From Acidobacteriota bacterium (GTDB lineage: Bacteria > Acidobacteriota > Terriglobia > Terriglobales > Acidobacteriaceae), in contig JARLGI010000019.1 of the NCBI GenBank assembly GCA_031296115.1, positions 1-64,000 of the forward strand: DNA of 64,000 nt. Direction: 5' to 3'. Position 1 is the stretch's first letter. Each line of letters starts with the position of its first letter. The notes beneath the pieces were generated by a model. It was not told the origin of the DNA. It ran no database searches and saw nothing but the letters and a program-made list of their open reading frames with translations. This document shows positions 26,932-34,270 of the stretch, one piece after another. The translations under genes and the position numbers were made by a program.

Positions 26932-27702
26932 ATGGCGTTAATGCAGACCTCGAACCCCGCCCTGAGTGGCGACACCTTCCGCACCAGCGAGGCGACCTAC
27001 GGCGAAAGCATGACCGTCTCCGGAACGGTCAACAAGACCGGCCTGCTGGTGCTGTGCTGCGTCGCCAGCGCCGCGTGGACGTGGAGCCGCTTCTTCAATG
27101 CCCTGAGCACCGGTTCGCCTGAAGAGGCGGTCTCGTCGGTGACGCCTATGCTGGTGGTCGGCGGTATCGGCGGATTCATCTTGGCAATGGTCACCATCTT
27201 CAAGAAAGAATGGTCGGGAATCACCGCGCCGCTCTACGCCCTGCTGGAAGGCCTGGTGCTGGGCGGAATCTCGGCTATGCTGGAGATGCGCTTCCACGGA
27301 ATCGCCATCCAGGCAGTCGCACTCACGTTCGGCACGCTGATCGCGATGCTGGTGGCGTATCGCACCGGCCTCATCCGCGTGACCGACAAGCTGCGCCTGG
27401 GCATTGTGGCCGCGACCGGCGGCATCGCCGTCTTCTACTTTCTGCAGTTCATCCTGGGATTCTTCGGCGTGCACTACATTTCCATCAACGGCGCCACACC
27501 GCTGGGCATCGGCTTCAGCCTCGTGGTGGTGGTCGTCGCCGCGCTGAACCTGGTTCTGGACTTCGACCTCATCGAGAATGGCGCGCGCATGGGCGCTCCC
27601 AAGTACATGGAGTGGTACGGCGCCTTCGCGTTGATGGTCACGCTCATCTGGTTGTACTTCGAGATCCTACGGCTGCTGTCGAAGTTCCGCAGCAGAAACT
27701 AA
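26932..27702 (+). CDS. Bax inhibitor-1/YccA family membrane protein
   Basis: A 256-residue integral membrane protein with about seven membrane segments, including LLVLCCVASAAWTWSRFF, LVVGGIGGFILAMVTIF and GIGFSLVVVVVAALNLVL. LVLDFDLIENGARMGAPKYM is the family signature with the Asp residues. The N-terminal 40 residues are cytoplasmic. Relatives modulate FtsH-type proteolysis or calcium leakage; the role here is not known. A terminator follows. Confidence 0.88.
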   Translation: MALMQTSNPALSGDTFRTSEATYGESMTVSGTVNKTGLLVLCCVASAAWTWSRFFNALSTGSPEEAVSSVTPMLVVGGIGGFILAMVTIFKKEWSGITAPLYALLEGLVLGGISAMLEMRFHGIAIQAVALTFGTLIAMLVAYRTGLIRVTDKLRLGIVAATGGIAVFYFLQFILGFFGVHYISINGATPLGIGFSLVVVVVAALNLVLDFDLIENGARMGAPKYMEWYGAFALMVTLIWLYFEILRLLSKFRSRN

Positions 27703-27720
27703 AGCATCCAATCATGAAAG

Positions 27721-27748
27721 AGCCTCGCAGCCGTGCGGGGCTTTTTCT
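27721..27748 (+). terminator. Intrinsic terminator
   Basis: AGCCTCGCA and TGCGGGGCT form a 9-bp stem (one G-T pair) with a 3-nt loop, followed by TTTTTC. It closes the YccA-type gene, 18 nt after its stop. Confidence 0.75.
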
Positions 27749-27798
27749 TAGACCGCAAAATGCGGCAATCTGATGGATGAAATGGAGGGCAGCGCACC

Positions 27799-28362
27799 AT
27801 GTTGAAGATCGCAATCGTTGTAGGAAGCACACGTCCCGGCCGCAAGGCCGACACCGTAGCCCATTGGGTTTACGGATTTGCCAAGCAGCGCAGCGACGCC
27901 GAATACGAAATTGTCGATATCGCCGACTTCAACCTGCCTCTTCTCGACGAGCCCATACCGCCCCTCGATGGGCAAGTACCTCCACCCACACACCCAGGCT
28001 TGGGCTGCCAAGAGCGCGTCGTTCGACGCCTACATCTTCGTTACCCCGGAGTACAACCACGACCCTTCGGGCACGCTGAAAAACGCCATCGACTATCTCT
28101 AATCAAGGAATGGAATGACAAGGCAGCGGGGTTCGTCAGCTACGGCAGTGCCGGAGGTGTGCGCGCCGTGGAGCAGTTGCGCCTGGTAATGGGCGAGTTG
28201 AAGGTGGCTGACGTGCGCGCCCAAGTCATGCTCTCGCTCTTTCAGGACTTCGAGAGTTTCACCACCTTCAAGCCCGGCCCGCACCACGAGCGCTTAGTGC
28301 AAGCCCTGTTCGACGAGGTCACTGCCTGGGGAGGCGCGCTGAAAACCCTGCGCGAAAAATAA
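27799..28362 (+). pseudogene. NADPH-dependent FMN reductase-like gene with two compensating frameshifts
   Basis: The open frame of 187 residues looks intact but its middle is wrong. Residues 1-54 (IAIVVGSTRPGRKADTVAHW, ending LPLLDEPIP) are a normal FMN-reductase N-terminus with the phosphate loop. From about 27965 the family sequence moves to the next frame: MGKYLHPHTQAWAAKSASFD, then AYIFVTPEYNHDPSGTLKNA and IDYL, which then hits a stop. Near 28100 it returns to the first frame as KEWNDKAAGFVSYGSAGGVR. Shifts lie in the CCCC run at 27961-27964 and in CTAATC at 28099-28104. The translated middle is nonsense, so the flavin-binding loop is lost. Either a pseudogene or two sequence errors. GGAGGG precedes the ATG. 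Confidence 0.8.
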
Positions 28363-28411
28363 CCACGGCCGTTACCTCCGGTAAACTGAGCTTTACCCGG
28401 CAGGGGATCCC

Positions 28412-29482
28412 ATGCCTATTACCATCCGCTCGTTTGCCAAGATCAATCTCGGCCTGAAGATCGGCCCGGCGCGGGCCGACGGCTTCCACGAGCTGCGCAC
28501 CATCTACCAGACCGTCGCGCTACACGACGTGGTGCATGTGGACGTGCAGCCCGGCTCGGGAATTGAGATTCGCTGCAACGATCCGCGCGTGCCGCTCGAC
28601 GCGTCGAACACCTGCTACAAGGTCGCGGAGCGGGTGATGAAGGTCATACCTCAGGGGCTAAAGCCCGATTCAGAAAACAGCCATCACGGCACGGCTGAAG
28701 CCGTGCCCTTTCAAAACCAGAACCACGAGTTGACTCGTGCGAGCAAGGTTGTGATTGAGATCGAGAAGCAATTGCCGGTGCAGGGCGGCATGGGCGCGGC
28801 GTCGTCAAACGCGGTGGCGGCCATGTTCGGCCTCGAAAAGGCATTGGGCACGGAGCTTGTGGAGGGCGAGCGGCAGCGCATTGCGGAAGAGGTGGGCAGC
28901 GACCTGCCGCTGTTTCTTGTGGGGGGAACTGTGCTGGGAACCGGCCGAGGTGAAAGAGTGCAGGGGCTGCCCGACATCGCGATAACTCATCTAGTGGTGG
29001 TCACTCCGGCCGTTGGAGTTTCGACTCCGGCGGCGTTCCAACGATGGGACGAGTTGGCGGCGCGGGAGTCCGGATTGACCGCCGCTGAGGCCACAGGTAC
29101 AATCGAAGAGTTCGGTCAGGGTCTGTTTGCCCGGCTGAGCGAGATGGCTTACCCGCAGGCAAGGCCTGCATCCGGTGTTCCCGCGATGGGCGGGGACCGG
29201 GCCGAGACACTGCTTCTCGACCTCGTCCGAGCCGGGACGGAAAACGACTTCGAGCGCGTTATCTTTCCTGAGTATCCCGAGTTGCGTGAGGCTAAACGTG
29301 TCTTGCAGCGCGAAGGCGCAAGTTATGCCTCGCTGTCCGGCTCAGGCTCAACGTTGTACGGATTGTTTGATTCGGCTGACGAAGCGCAAACCGCGGCAAG
29401 ACGGGTGAGCGCGGCAGGTTACGCGGCGGTCGCAACGAAAACGCTGACGCGACGGGAGTATTGGGACGGGTTATTCTTGTGA
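28412..29482 (+). CDS. ispE: 4-diphosphocytidyl-2-C-methyl-D-erythritol kinase with in-frame repeat insertion
   Basis: GHMP kinase of the non-mevalonate isoprenoid pathway, phosphorylating CDP-methylerythritol. 356 residues, longer than the usual about 280-300. SFAKINLGLKIGPARADGFH opens the protein; QGGMGAASSNAVAAMFGLEK is the GHMP ATP loop (an unusual GAASS in place of GGGSS); SLSGSGSTLYGLF is motif 3. Between KVAERVMKV and ASKVVIEIEKQLP lies about 31 extra residues (IPQGLKPD.. to ..NQNHELTR) encoded by a palindromic repeat. A second small palindrome encodes YPQARPASG near residue 250. The insertion keeps the frame, so the protein may still be made. tRNA-Gln and prs follow. Confidence 0.92.
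   Translation: MPITIRSFAKINLGLKIGPARADGFHELRTIYQTVALHDVVHVDVQPGSGIEIRCNDPRVPLDASNTCYKVAERVMKVIPQGLKPDSENSHHGTAEAVPFQNQNHELTRASKVVIEIEKQLPVQGGMGAASSNAVAAMFGLEKALGTELVEGERQRIAEEVGSDLPLFLVGGTVLGTGRGERVQGLPDIAITHLVVVTPAVGVSTPAAFQRWDELAARESGLTAAEATGTIEEFGQGLFARLSEMAYPQARPASGVPAMGGDRAETLLLDLVRAGTENDFERVIFPEYPELREAKRVLQREGASYASLSGSGSTLYGLFDSADEAQTAARRVSAAGYAAVATKTLTRREYWDGLFL
28647..28733 (+). repeat. Palindromic repeat inserted in ispE
   Basis: CCTCAGGGGCTAAAGCCC (about 28650-28667), a spacer, then GGCACGGCTGAAGCCGTGCC (28688-28707) and CTTTCAAAACC. This has the same hairpin order as the non-coding copy at 7313-7371 (CTAAAG palindrome then GGCACGACTGAAGTCGTGCC). Its length leaves the ispE frame open. 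Confidence 0.8.
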
Positions 29483-29524
29483 TGTCCCACTCAGCAACTA
29501 GTTGCCAGTTGCTCGCCGCTTCAC

Positions 29525-29598
29525 TGGGCGGTCGACTAATGGTAGGTCAAGTGCCTTTGGAGCACTTTGTCTAGGTTCGAATCCTAGCCGCCCAGCCA
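29525..29598 (+). tRNA. tRNA-Gln (anticodon TTG)
   Basis: TGGGCGG (29525-29531) pairs with CCGCCCA (29588-29594) as acceptor stem. The anticodon arm is AGTGC-CTTTGGA-GCACT with anticodon TTG, reading CAA. The T arm CTAGG-TTCGAAT-CCTAG is complete. CCA is encoded at 29596-29598. It lies between ispE and prs. Confidence 0.95.
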
Positions 29599-29761
29599 GA
29601 AAATCAGTTGTCAGTGACCAGTTAGTTGTCAGAAGTTTCAGGTTTGCAAGGCTAAGAGTTAGGAGCTATTGGCAAACAGCCAGTGGCGAAAAACGCTTAG
29701 TGACAACGGCATTCAAGACCCTGCGGTAACTCAACCAGGTTGAAGCGGGGTATTTGATTCG

Positions 29762-30841
29762 ATGGAAACAGCACCGAAACCAGGCGCAGTGCATCCCGTG
29801 ACCGCGGCGGAAAAAACGACGACGGTCCCAGAGCAGTCCGACAAGAAGGCTCAACCCGGCGCAGAGCCGAAGGGAGAGCGTAAACCGACGCGGGCGCGTG
29901 ACGACGTGAAGTGGAAAATCTTCTCCGGCACCGCCAATGACGGGCTGGCGCGCGAGATTTGCGACTTCCTCGGTTTGCCGCTGGGACAAGCGTGCATCTC
30001 GCGGTTTTCCGACGGCGAGACGTACGTGCAGATCGAAGAAAACGTGCGCGGCGCTGACGTTTTCATGATCCAGCCCACCTGCGATCCGGTGGACCTGCAC
30101 CTGATGCAGTTGTTGTTGCTGATTGATGCCCTGAAGCGCGCTTCGGCGCGCCGCATTACGGTGGTGATTCCGTACTTCGGGTACGCCCGGCAAGACCGCA
30201 AGGACAAGCCGCGCGTCCCGATCTCGTCGAAGCTGGTGGCGGACCTGCTGACAACGGCCGGAGCGGACCGGGCGCTGGTGGTGGATTTACACGCGCCGCA
30301 GATCCAGGGGTTTTTCAACATCCCGGTGGACCACGTGTTCGCGTCGCCGGTGCTGGTGGACTACTTCCGCAAGAAGCAGTTTCCCGACCTGACGGTGGTT
30401 TCGCCGGATGCGGGTGGCGTGGAGCGAGCGCGCTTCTTCGCCAAGAAAATGGACTCGGCACTGGCCATCGTGGACAAGCGCCGCGTAGGAATGGACGTAA
30501 CCGAGGTGATGCACGTGATCGGCGATGTGGAAGGCCGCATCTGTCTCATCCTGGACGACATTATTGACACCGCGGGCACCTTGGTGAAGACCTGCCAGGC
30601 GCTGCTCGAAGCGGGAGCGAAGGAAGTGTATTCCTGCGCCACGCATGCGGTGCTTTCCGGGCCGGCGGTAGAACGGATTTCGAAGTCGGGGTTGGCCGAA
30701 GTCGTGGTGACCAACACCATTCCGCTGACGGCGGCGGCCCGCAGCGAACCAAAGATCAAGGTGCTGTCGATCGCGGGGCTGATCGGGCGCACCATTCAGT
30801 CGATACACGAGGAAACGTCGGTCAGCCGACTGTTCATATAA
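29762..30841 (+). CDS. prs: Ribose-phosphate pyrophosphokinase with N-terminal extension
   Basis: Makes PRPP from ribose 5-phosphate and ATP, for nucleotide, His and Trp synthesis. The core starts near residue 50 (KWKIFSGTANDGLAREI) and includes ISRFSDGETYVQIEENVRG, IPYFGYARQDRKDKPR, VVDLHAPQIQGFF (metal loop) and the PRPP loop ICLILDDIIDTAGTL. Residues 1-48 are a Pro/Lys/Glu-rich tail not found in E. coli Prs. The ATG at 29762 has no clear Shine-Dalgarno, but no other start suits. The extension may be real or partly untranslated. rplY begins 16 bp after its stop. Confidence 0.95.
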   Translation: METAPKPGAVHPVTAAEKTTTVPEQSDKKAQPGAEPKGERKPTRARDDVKWKIFSGTANDGLAREICDFLGLPLGQACISRFSDGETYVQIEENVRGADVFMIQPTCDPVDLHLMQLLLLIDALKRASARRITVVIPYFGYARQDRKDKPRVPISSKLVADLLTTAGADRALVVDLHAPQIQGFFNIPVDHVFASPVLVDYFRKKQFPDLTVVSPDAGGVERARFFAKKMDSALAIVDKRRVGMDVTEVMHVIGDVEGRICLILDDIIDTAGTLVKTCQALLEAGAKEVYSCATHAVLSGPAVERISKSGLAEVVVTNTIPLTAAARSEPKIKVLSIAGLIGRTIQSIHEETSVSRLFI

Positions 30842-30857
30842 AGGAACGCAAAAGATT

Positions 30858-31592
30858 ATGGCTACAGCAACCTTAGACAAGAACGTACAAGCGAAGCAGA
30901 GGGTGGGCGGCGGCAAGAATGATGCCCGCCGGCTGCGCGCCAGCGGCATGATTCCCGCCGTGATTTACGGCGCCGGCCTGAAGGCCGAGGCCATCGCCGT
31001 CGATCCCAAGCAGATCCGGCGCATCCTGAACTCGGAAACTGGTCACAACACCATCTTCGACCTCAACCTCGACAACGCGGCGGCCAAGGTGATGATCGTC
31101 GATTGGCAATACGAGCCCATCAAGGGCGCGCTGTTGCATGTCGACTTGAAACGCATCGCGATGGACAAGGCCTTGCGGGTCAGTGTCCCTGTCGTGCTGA
31201 AGGGCGAGGCGCCGGGCGTGAAGGTGCAGGGCGGCATCATGGAGCAATTGCTGCGTGAAGTCGAGATTGAGTGCTTGCCGGCCGACATTCCGGGCCATAT
31301 TGACGCCGATGTCAGCAAGCTGGCATTTGGCGAGGTGATCCGCGTCTCCGACCTGCCGCACGGCGAACGACTGAAGTTCCTCACGGACGCCAACCAGCCA
31401 GTGGCACACGTGGTTGCGGTGAAGGAAGTGGTGGAAGTGGCTCCGGTGGAAGGCGCAGTGGAAGCCGCAGCGACCACGGCCGAGCCCGAGGTCATCAAGA
31501 AGGGCAAGCAGGAGGCCGAAGGCGAAGCGGCTGCCGGTGGCGAGAAGGCCGAGAAGACCGAGAAGGCCGAGAAGTCCGAGAAGAAAAAGTAG
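30858..31592 (+). CDS. rplY: Large ribosomal subunit protein bL25 (CTC/TL5 type)
   Basis: Binds 5S rRNA in the large subunit. 244 residues: the L25 domain (residues 1-90; RRLRASGMIPAVIYGAGLKA) plus a TL5/CTC beta domain (residues 100-185; GVKVQGGIMEQLLREVEIEC). The last about 30 residues are a low-complexity EKAEKTEKAEKSEKKK tail. The two-domain form is usual in general-stress CTC proteins. It lies between prs and pth, a common order. Confidence 0.93.
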   Translation: MATATLDKNVQAKQRVGGGKNDARRLRASGMIPAVIYGAGLKAEAIAVDPKQIRRILNSETGHNTIFDLNLDNAAAKVMIVDWQYEPIKGALLHVDLKRIAMDKALRVSVPVVLKGEAPGVKVQGGIMEQLLREVEIECLPADIPGHIDADVSKLAFGEVIRVSDLPHGERLKFLTDANQPVAHVVAVKEVVEVAPVEGAVEAAATTAEPEVIKKGKQEAEGEAAAGGEKAEKTEKAEKSEKKK

Positions 31593-31597
31593 GCGTT

Positions 31598-32191
31598 GTG
31601 AAGCTGATCGTCGGGCTCGGCAATCCGGGCATCGAATACCAGTTCACACCGCACAACATGGGTTTCCTGGCGGTGGACCGCATCGCGGAACAGTGCGGCG
31701 TGCGCGTGAACAATCGCAATTGCCGCGCGCAAACCGCCCGGGCCCGCATTGCCGATCAAGACGTGGTGTTGGCCAAGCCGGAGACCTTCATGAACTTGAG
31801 CGGCGTGTCGGTCCGCGAGTTGGTACGGGAGTACGAAGCTGTGCCGGAGCGGGACTTGGTGCTGCTTTATGACGAGATGGACCTTCCGTTCGGGACGTTG
31901 CGGGTGAGGCCGCGGGGCCGCTCCGCCGGACACAACGGGGTGGGGTCAGTACTGGGGGCGCTGGGAACACAGGAGATCACGCGCGTGCGCATGGGCGTTG
32001 CGCCTGAGTATCCGGTCAGTGATGGTGCGGCTTACGTGCTGTCACAGTTCAAGAAGGCGCAGTACCCGGTACTGGGAGAAGTGCTGGACACGGCGGCCGA
32101 AGCGGTGCGAGTGATTCTCGCCGAAGGCGTGCAGGCGGCCATGAACAGGTTCAACCGGAAAGCAGAAGAAGCAACTAGCGGTGATAGCTAG
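31598..32191 (+). CDS. pth: Peptidyl-tRNA hydrolase
   Basis: Releases tRNA from prematurely dropped peptidyl-tRNA. 197 residues from a GTG 5 bp after rplY. LIVGLGNPGIEYQFTPHNMG holds Asn and catalytic His; VVLAKPETFMNLSGVSVREL and VLLYDEMDLPFGTLRVRPRG, then SAGHNGVGSVLGAL follow as expected. Confidence 0.95.
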   Translation: MKLIVGLGNPGIEYQFTPHNMGFLAVDRIAEQCGVRVNNRNCRAQTARARIADQDVVLAKPETFMNLSGVSVRELVREYEAVPERDLVLLYDEMDLPFGTLRVRPRGRSAGHNGVGSVLGALGTQEITRVRMGVAPEYPVSDGAAYVLSQFKKAQYPVLGEVLDTAAEAVRVILAEGVQAAMNRFNRKAEEATSGDS

Positions 32192-32261
32192 TTTCAAGAG
32201 TTTCACACGCGAAGAGCGATTTAGCTGACGGCTGCGGGCCCCAGCTTGGAGAACAAACAGA

Positions 32262-32726
32262 ATGCAACGTACTTATGAGTTGATGTTTATCGTCCGTCCC
32301 GACATGCTGGAAGAGGACCAGGACAAACTCCTTGCGAACCTAGAAACCCAGGTCGGCGGCGCGGGAGGCTCGGTGAAGAGCGTCGAGCGCATGGGCAAGC
32401 GACGCCTGGCATACACCGTCCGCAAATTCCAGGACGGCATTTACATGTTGATGGTGCTGGAAGGCGAAGGCGGCATGGTGAAGGAAGTCGAACGCCGTCT
32501 GCGCGTGACCGAGCCGGTGATCAAGTTCATCACCGTGCGCATCGACGAGGAGCAGAAGCGCCTGGCCAAGATTAAGGACATCCGCGACACCAAGGTCCGC
32601 GGCAAAGGCACCCGTGCGGCCGCGGCGGCGGCGGAAGCTGCCGAGGCTCCGCCGCCGCTCACGCCGGAAGCCACGCCTGAGACGGCTCCTGCGGCAGGCA
32701 CCGAGTCGGCGCCCGTCAGCGCGTAA
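32262..32726 (+). CDS. rpsF: Small ribosomal subunit protein bS6 with C-terminal extension
   Basis: Binds 16S rRNA with bS18. 154 residues; the S6 fold spans about 1-97 (YELMFIVRPDMLEEDQDKLL, then RRLAYTVRKFQDGIYMLMVL). About 55 residues of Ala/Glu/Pro-rich tail follow (ATPETAPAAGTESAPVSA at the end). It is separated from rpsR by 137 bp and ssb is not in between, unlike many bacteria. Confidence 0.95.
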   Translation: MQRTYELMFIVRPDMLEEDQDKLLANLETQVGGAGGSVKSVERMGKRRLAYTVRKFQDGIYMLMVLEGEGGMVKEVERRLRVTEPVIKFITVRIDEEQKRLAKIKDIRDTKVRGKGTRAAAAAAEAAEAPPPLTPEATPETAPAAGTESAPVSA

Positions 32727-32863
32727 CAGGATTTGCTGGTGCCTGGGTGGAGTCGCAGCGCTCCCTGATGGGAAGCTTCACTCAGGATGACAGCTCAGTA
32801 GGATCATCCCGCGCTCCTTAATCGCGGCAAACAAGATCGTTATTTAGAGGTCGAAGGAGAAAC

Positions 32864-33241
32864 ATGGCAGACGAAACAAGCAGAACATCGGCACCGGTCA
32901 CCGACGCCCCGGCTTCGCGCCCGGACAACGGACCTCGCGAAGGTGGTGGCCAGAGCGGCCCGCGCGGCCCACGTCCCGCAGGACGTCCCGGCAGCGGTCC
33001 CGGCGGTCCTCGCGAAGGCGGACGGAAGTTCTTCCGCCGCAAGAAAGTTTGCAAGTTCTGCGTCGAGAAGATCGACGGCATCAACTACAAGGACGTGCGC
33101 CTGCTTTCGCAGTTCGTGGCGGAGAGCGGCAAGATCGTGCCCCGTCGTTTGACTGGGGTCTGCACGCCCCACCAGCGCCGCCTGGCCGACGCCATCAAGC
33201 AGGCACGCAACATCGCGCTGTTGCCCTTCGGCGGACGGTAA
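32864..33241 (+). CDS. rpsR: Small ribosomal subunit protein bS18 with N-terminal extension
   Basis: Partner of bS6 in the small-subunit platform. 125 residues. The first about 50 are Gly/Pro/Arg-rich ([20 protein letters not shown] at about 24-43) and look disordered. The conserved core runs from [20 protein letters not shown] to [18 protein letters not shown] and GVCTPH mark the zinc-binding (C+) form of bS18. Confidence 0.95.
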   Translation: MADETSRTSAPVTDAPASRPDNGPREGGGQSGPRGPRPAGRPGSGPGGPREGGRKFFRRKKVCKFCVEKIDGINYKDVRLLSQFVAESGKIVPRRLTGVCTPHQRRLADAIKQARNIALLPFGGR

Positions 33242-33562
33242 GGCAGTCGTCAGTTGCATATTGCTAGTTGTCAGTAACAAGAACGAGCGGGTCGTCAGGC
33301 TCGTGCCAGGCAACGAACTGAAACGGGTGGTCAGGCGATAAGTCTAGGAGTTGAGCTTTAGAAGCTGAGAATTGCTTCTTGACGCCAGCGACGGGGTCGA
33401 CGGTCCGAAGGATCAGCCCCGGAGGGGCGGCGAATCAGGATAGCCCAGCGCGGAAGCGCTGGGTAGGTTGGAAAATTTACGTGCGAGCCCCGTAGGGGCA
33501 CCACGGGAGACGAAGGGCTTCAGCCCGGAGTTCCCGGCAAACAAGATCGAACGGAGTTACTC
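33242..33562. other. Repeat-rich spacer between rpsR and rplI
   Basis: A CAGTTGTCAGTAAC-type tract (33242-33280) is followed by unrecognised sequence, then the three-hairpin repeat (33412-33499, inverted relative to 7190-7272), and a GGGCTTCAGCCC palindrome (about 33518-33529). No gene is visible. The spacer interrupts what is usually a tight rpsF-rpsR-rplI operon. Confidence 0.6.
33412..33499 (-). repeat. Dispersed repeat, three-hairpin type (inverted copy)
   Basis: Reading the minus strand: GCCCCTACGGGGC, a T-rich spacer, CCCAGCGCTTCCGCGCTGGG, CTATCCTGATTC, then GCCCCTCCGGGGCTGAT. The same order of blocks makes up 7190-7272. Confidence 0.75.
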
Positions 33563-34054
33563 ATGGAAGTCATACTGAAAGAAGACGTAGCCAAACTCGG
33601 CTCCCGCGGTGACGTGGTGAAGGTGGCCGAGGGCTATGGCCGCAATTTTCTCCTGCCTAAGAAGCTGGCCATCGAGGCCACTGCCGCCAACAAGGCCGTT
33701 ATCGAGCAGATGAAGGCCGCCGCCGTGCGCCGCTCGGCCAAAGAAAAGGGCTCCGCTGAGGAGTTGGGCAAGCAGGTGCAGGGCGTGGTGCTGAACTTCG
33801 TCCGCAAGTCGGGCGAACACGATCAGCTCTTCGGCTCGGTCACCTCTGCCGACATCGCGCACGAGCTCGAGGCCAAGGGCTTCAACATTGATCGCCGCAA
33901 GATCCACCTCGACGAGCCTTTGAAGCACGTTGGCGAGTTCGACGTGCCGGTGAAGCTGCACAAGGACGTCACCGTCCAGGTGAAGGTCGTAATCAAGAAG
34001 GATGCGGTTGAGGAAGCCGCTTCCGCCGCCGGAGAAGCGGGCGCGGAAGCCTAA
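33563..34054 (+). CDS. rplI: Large ribosomal subunit protein bL9
   Basis: Binds 23S rRNA and helps frame fidelity. 163 residues. The N-terminal domain MEVILKEDVAKLGSRGDVVK, then AEGYGRNFLLPKKLAIEAT is followed by the long connecting helix and the C-terminal domain (HDQLFGSVTSADIAHELEAK, VKVVIKKDA). A short Ala/Glu-rich tail ends the protein. Confidence 0.96.
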   Translation: MEVILKEDVAKLGSRGDVVKVAEGYGRNFLLPKKLAIEATAANKAVIEQMKAAAVRRSAKEKGSAEELGKQVQGVVLNFVRKSGEHDQLFGSVTSADIAHELEAKGFNIDRRKIHLDEPLKHVGEFDVPVKLHKDVTVQVKVVIKKDAVEEAASAAGEAGAEA

Positions 34055-34079
34055 GTCCCGCTCCTTCCTGGCCGCTCTC

Positions 34080-34097
34080 GACGGAGCCGTCTTTTTT
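34080..34097 (+). terminator. Candidate terminator after rplI
   Basis: GACGG/CCGTC around a very short loop, followed by TTTTTT (34092-34097). The stem can use only about 4 bp, so strength is uncertain, but the T-run and position 26 nt after rplI fit. Confidence 0.45.
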
Positions 34098-34105
34098 CAC
34101 ATTTG

Positions 34106-34146
34106 ACCCCAAGGAGAACCGGACTATCTCAGTTCTCCTTGGGGGT
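34106..34146. repeat. Perfect 13-bp inverted repeat (long hairpin)
   Basis: CCCCAAGGAGAAC (34107-34119) pairs exactly with GTTCTCCTTGGGG (34132-34144) around a 12-nt loop. There is no T-run. The 5' arm contains AAGGAG. It lies between the rplI terminator and the hypothetical membrane gene at 34271. Confidence 0.75.
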
Positions 34147-34270
34147 CGCGTCGCCTTCTCCTTCGCCGGCCGGCTCGATTCTCACCTTGCATTCCCCTTG
34201 CAATTTGCCGCCAGAGTGGTACATTCCTCTCTCCGATCTCATCGCCGTTTCCGATGCACCGGAGCAACTC

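Noticed and set aside
34103-34270. N-terminal extension of the membrane protein at 34271
   Set aside because: It would translate the perfect hairpin, has no Shine-Dalgarno, and the ATG at 34271 has GGAG at the right distance.
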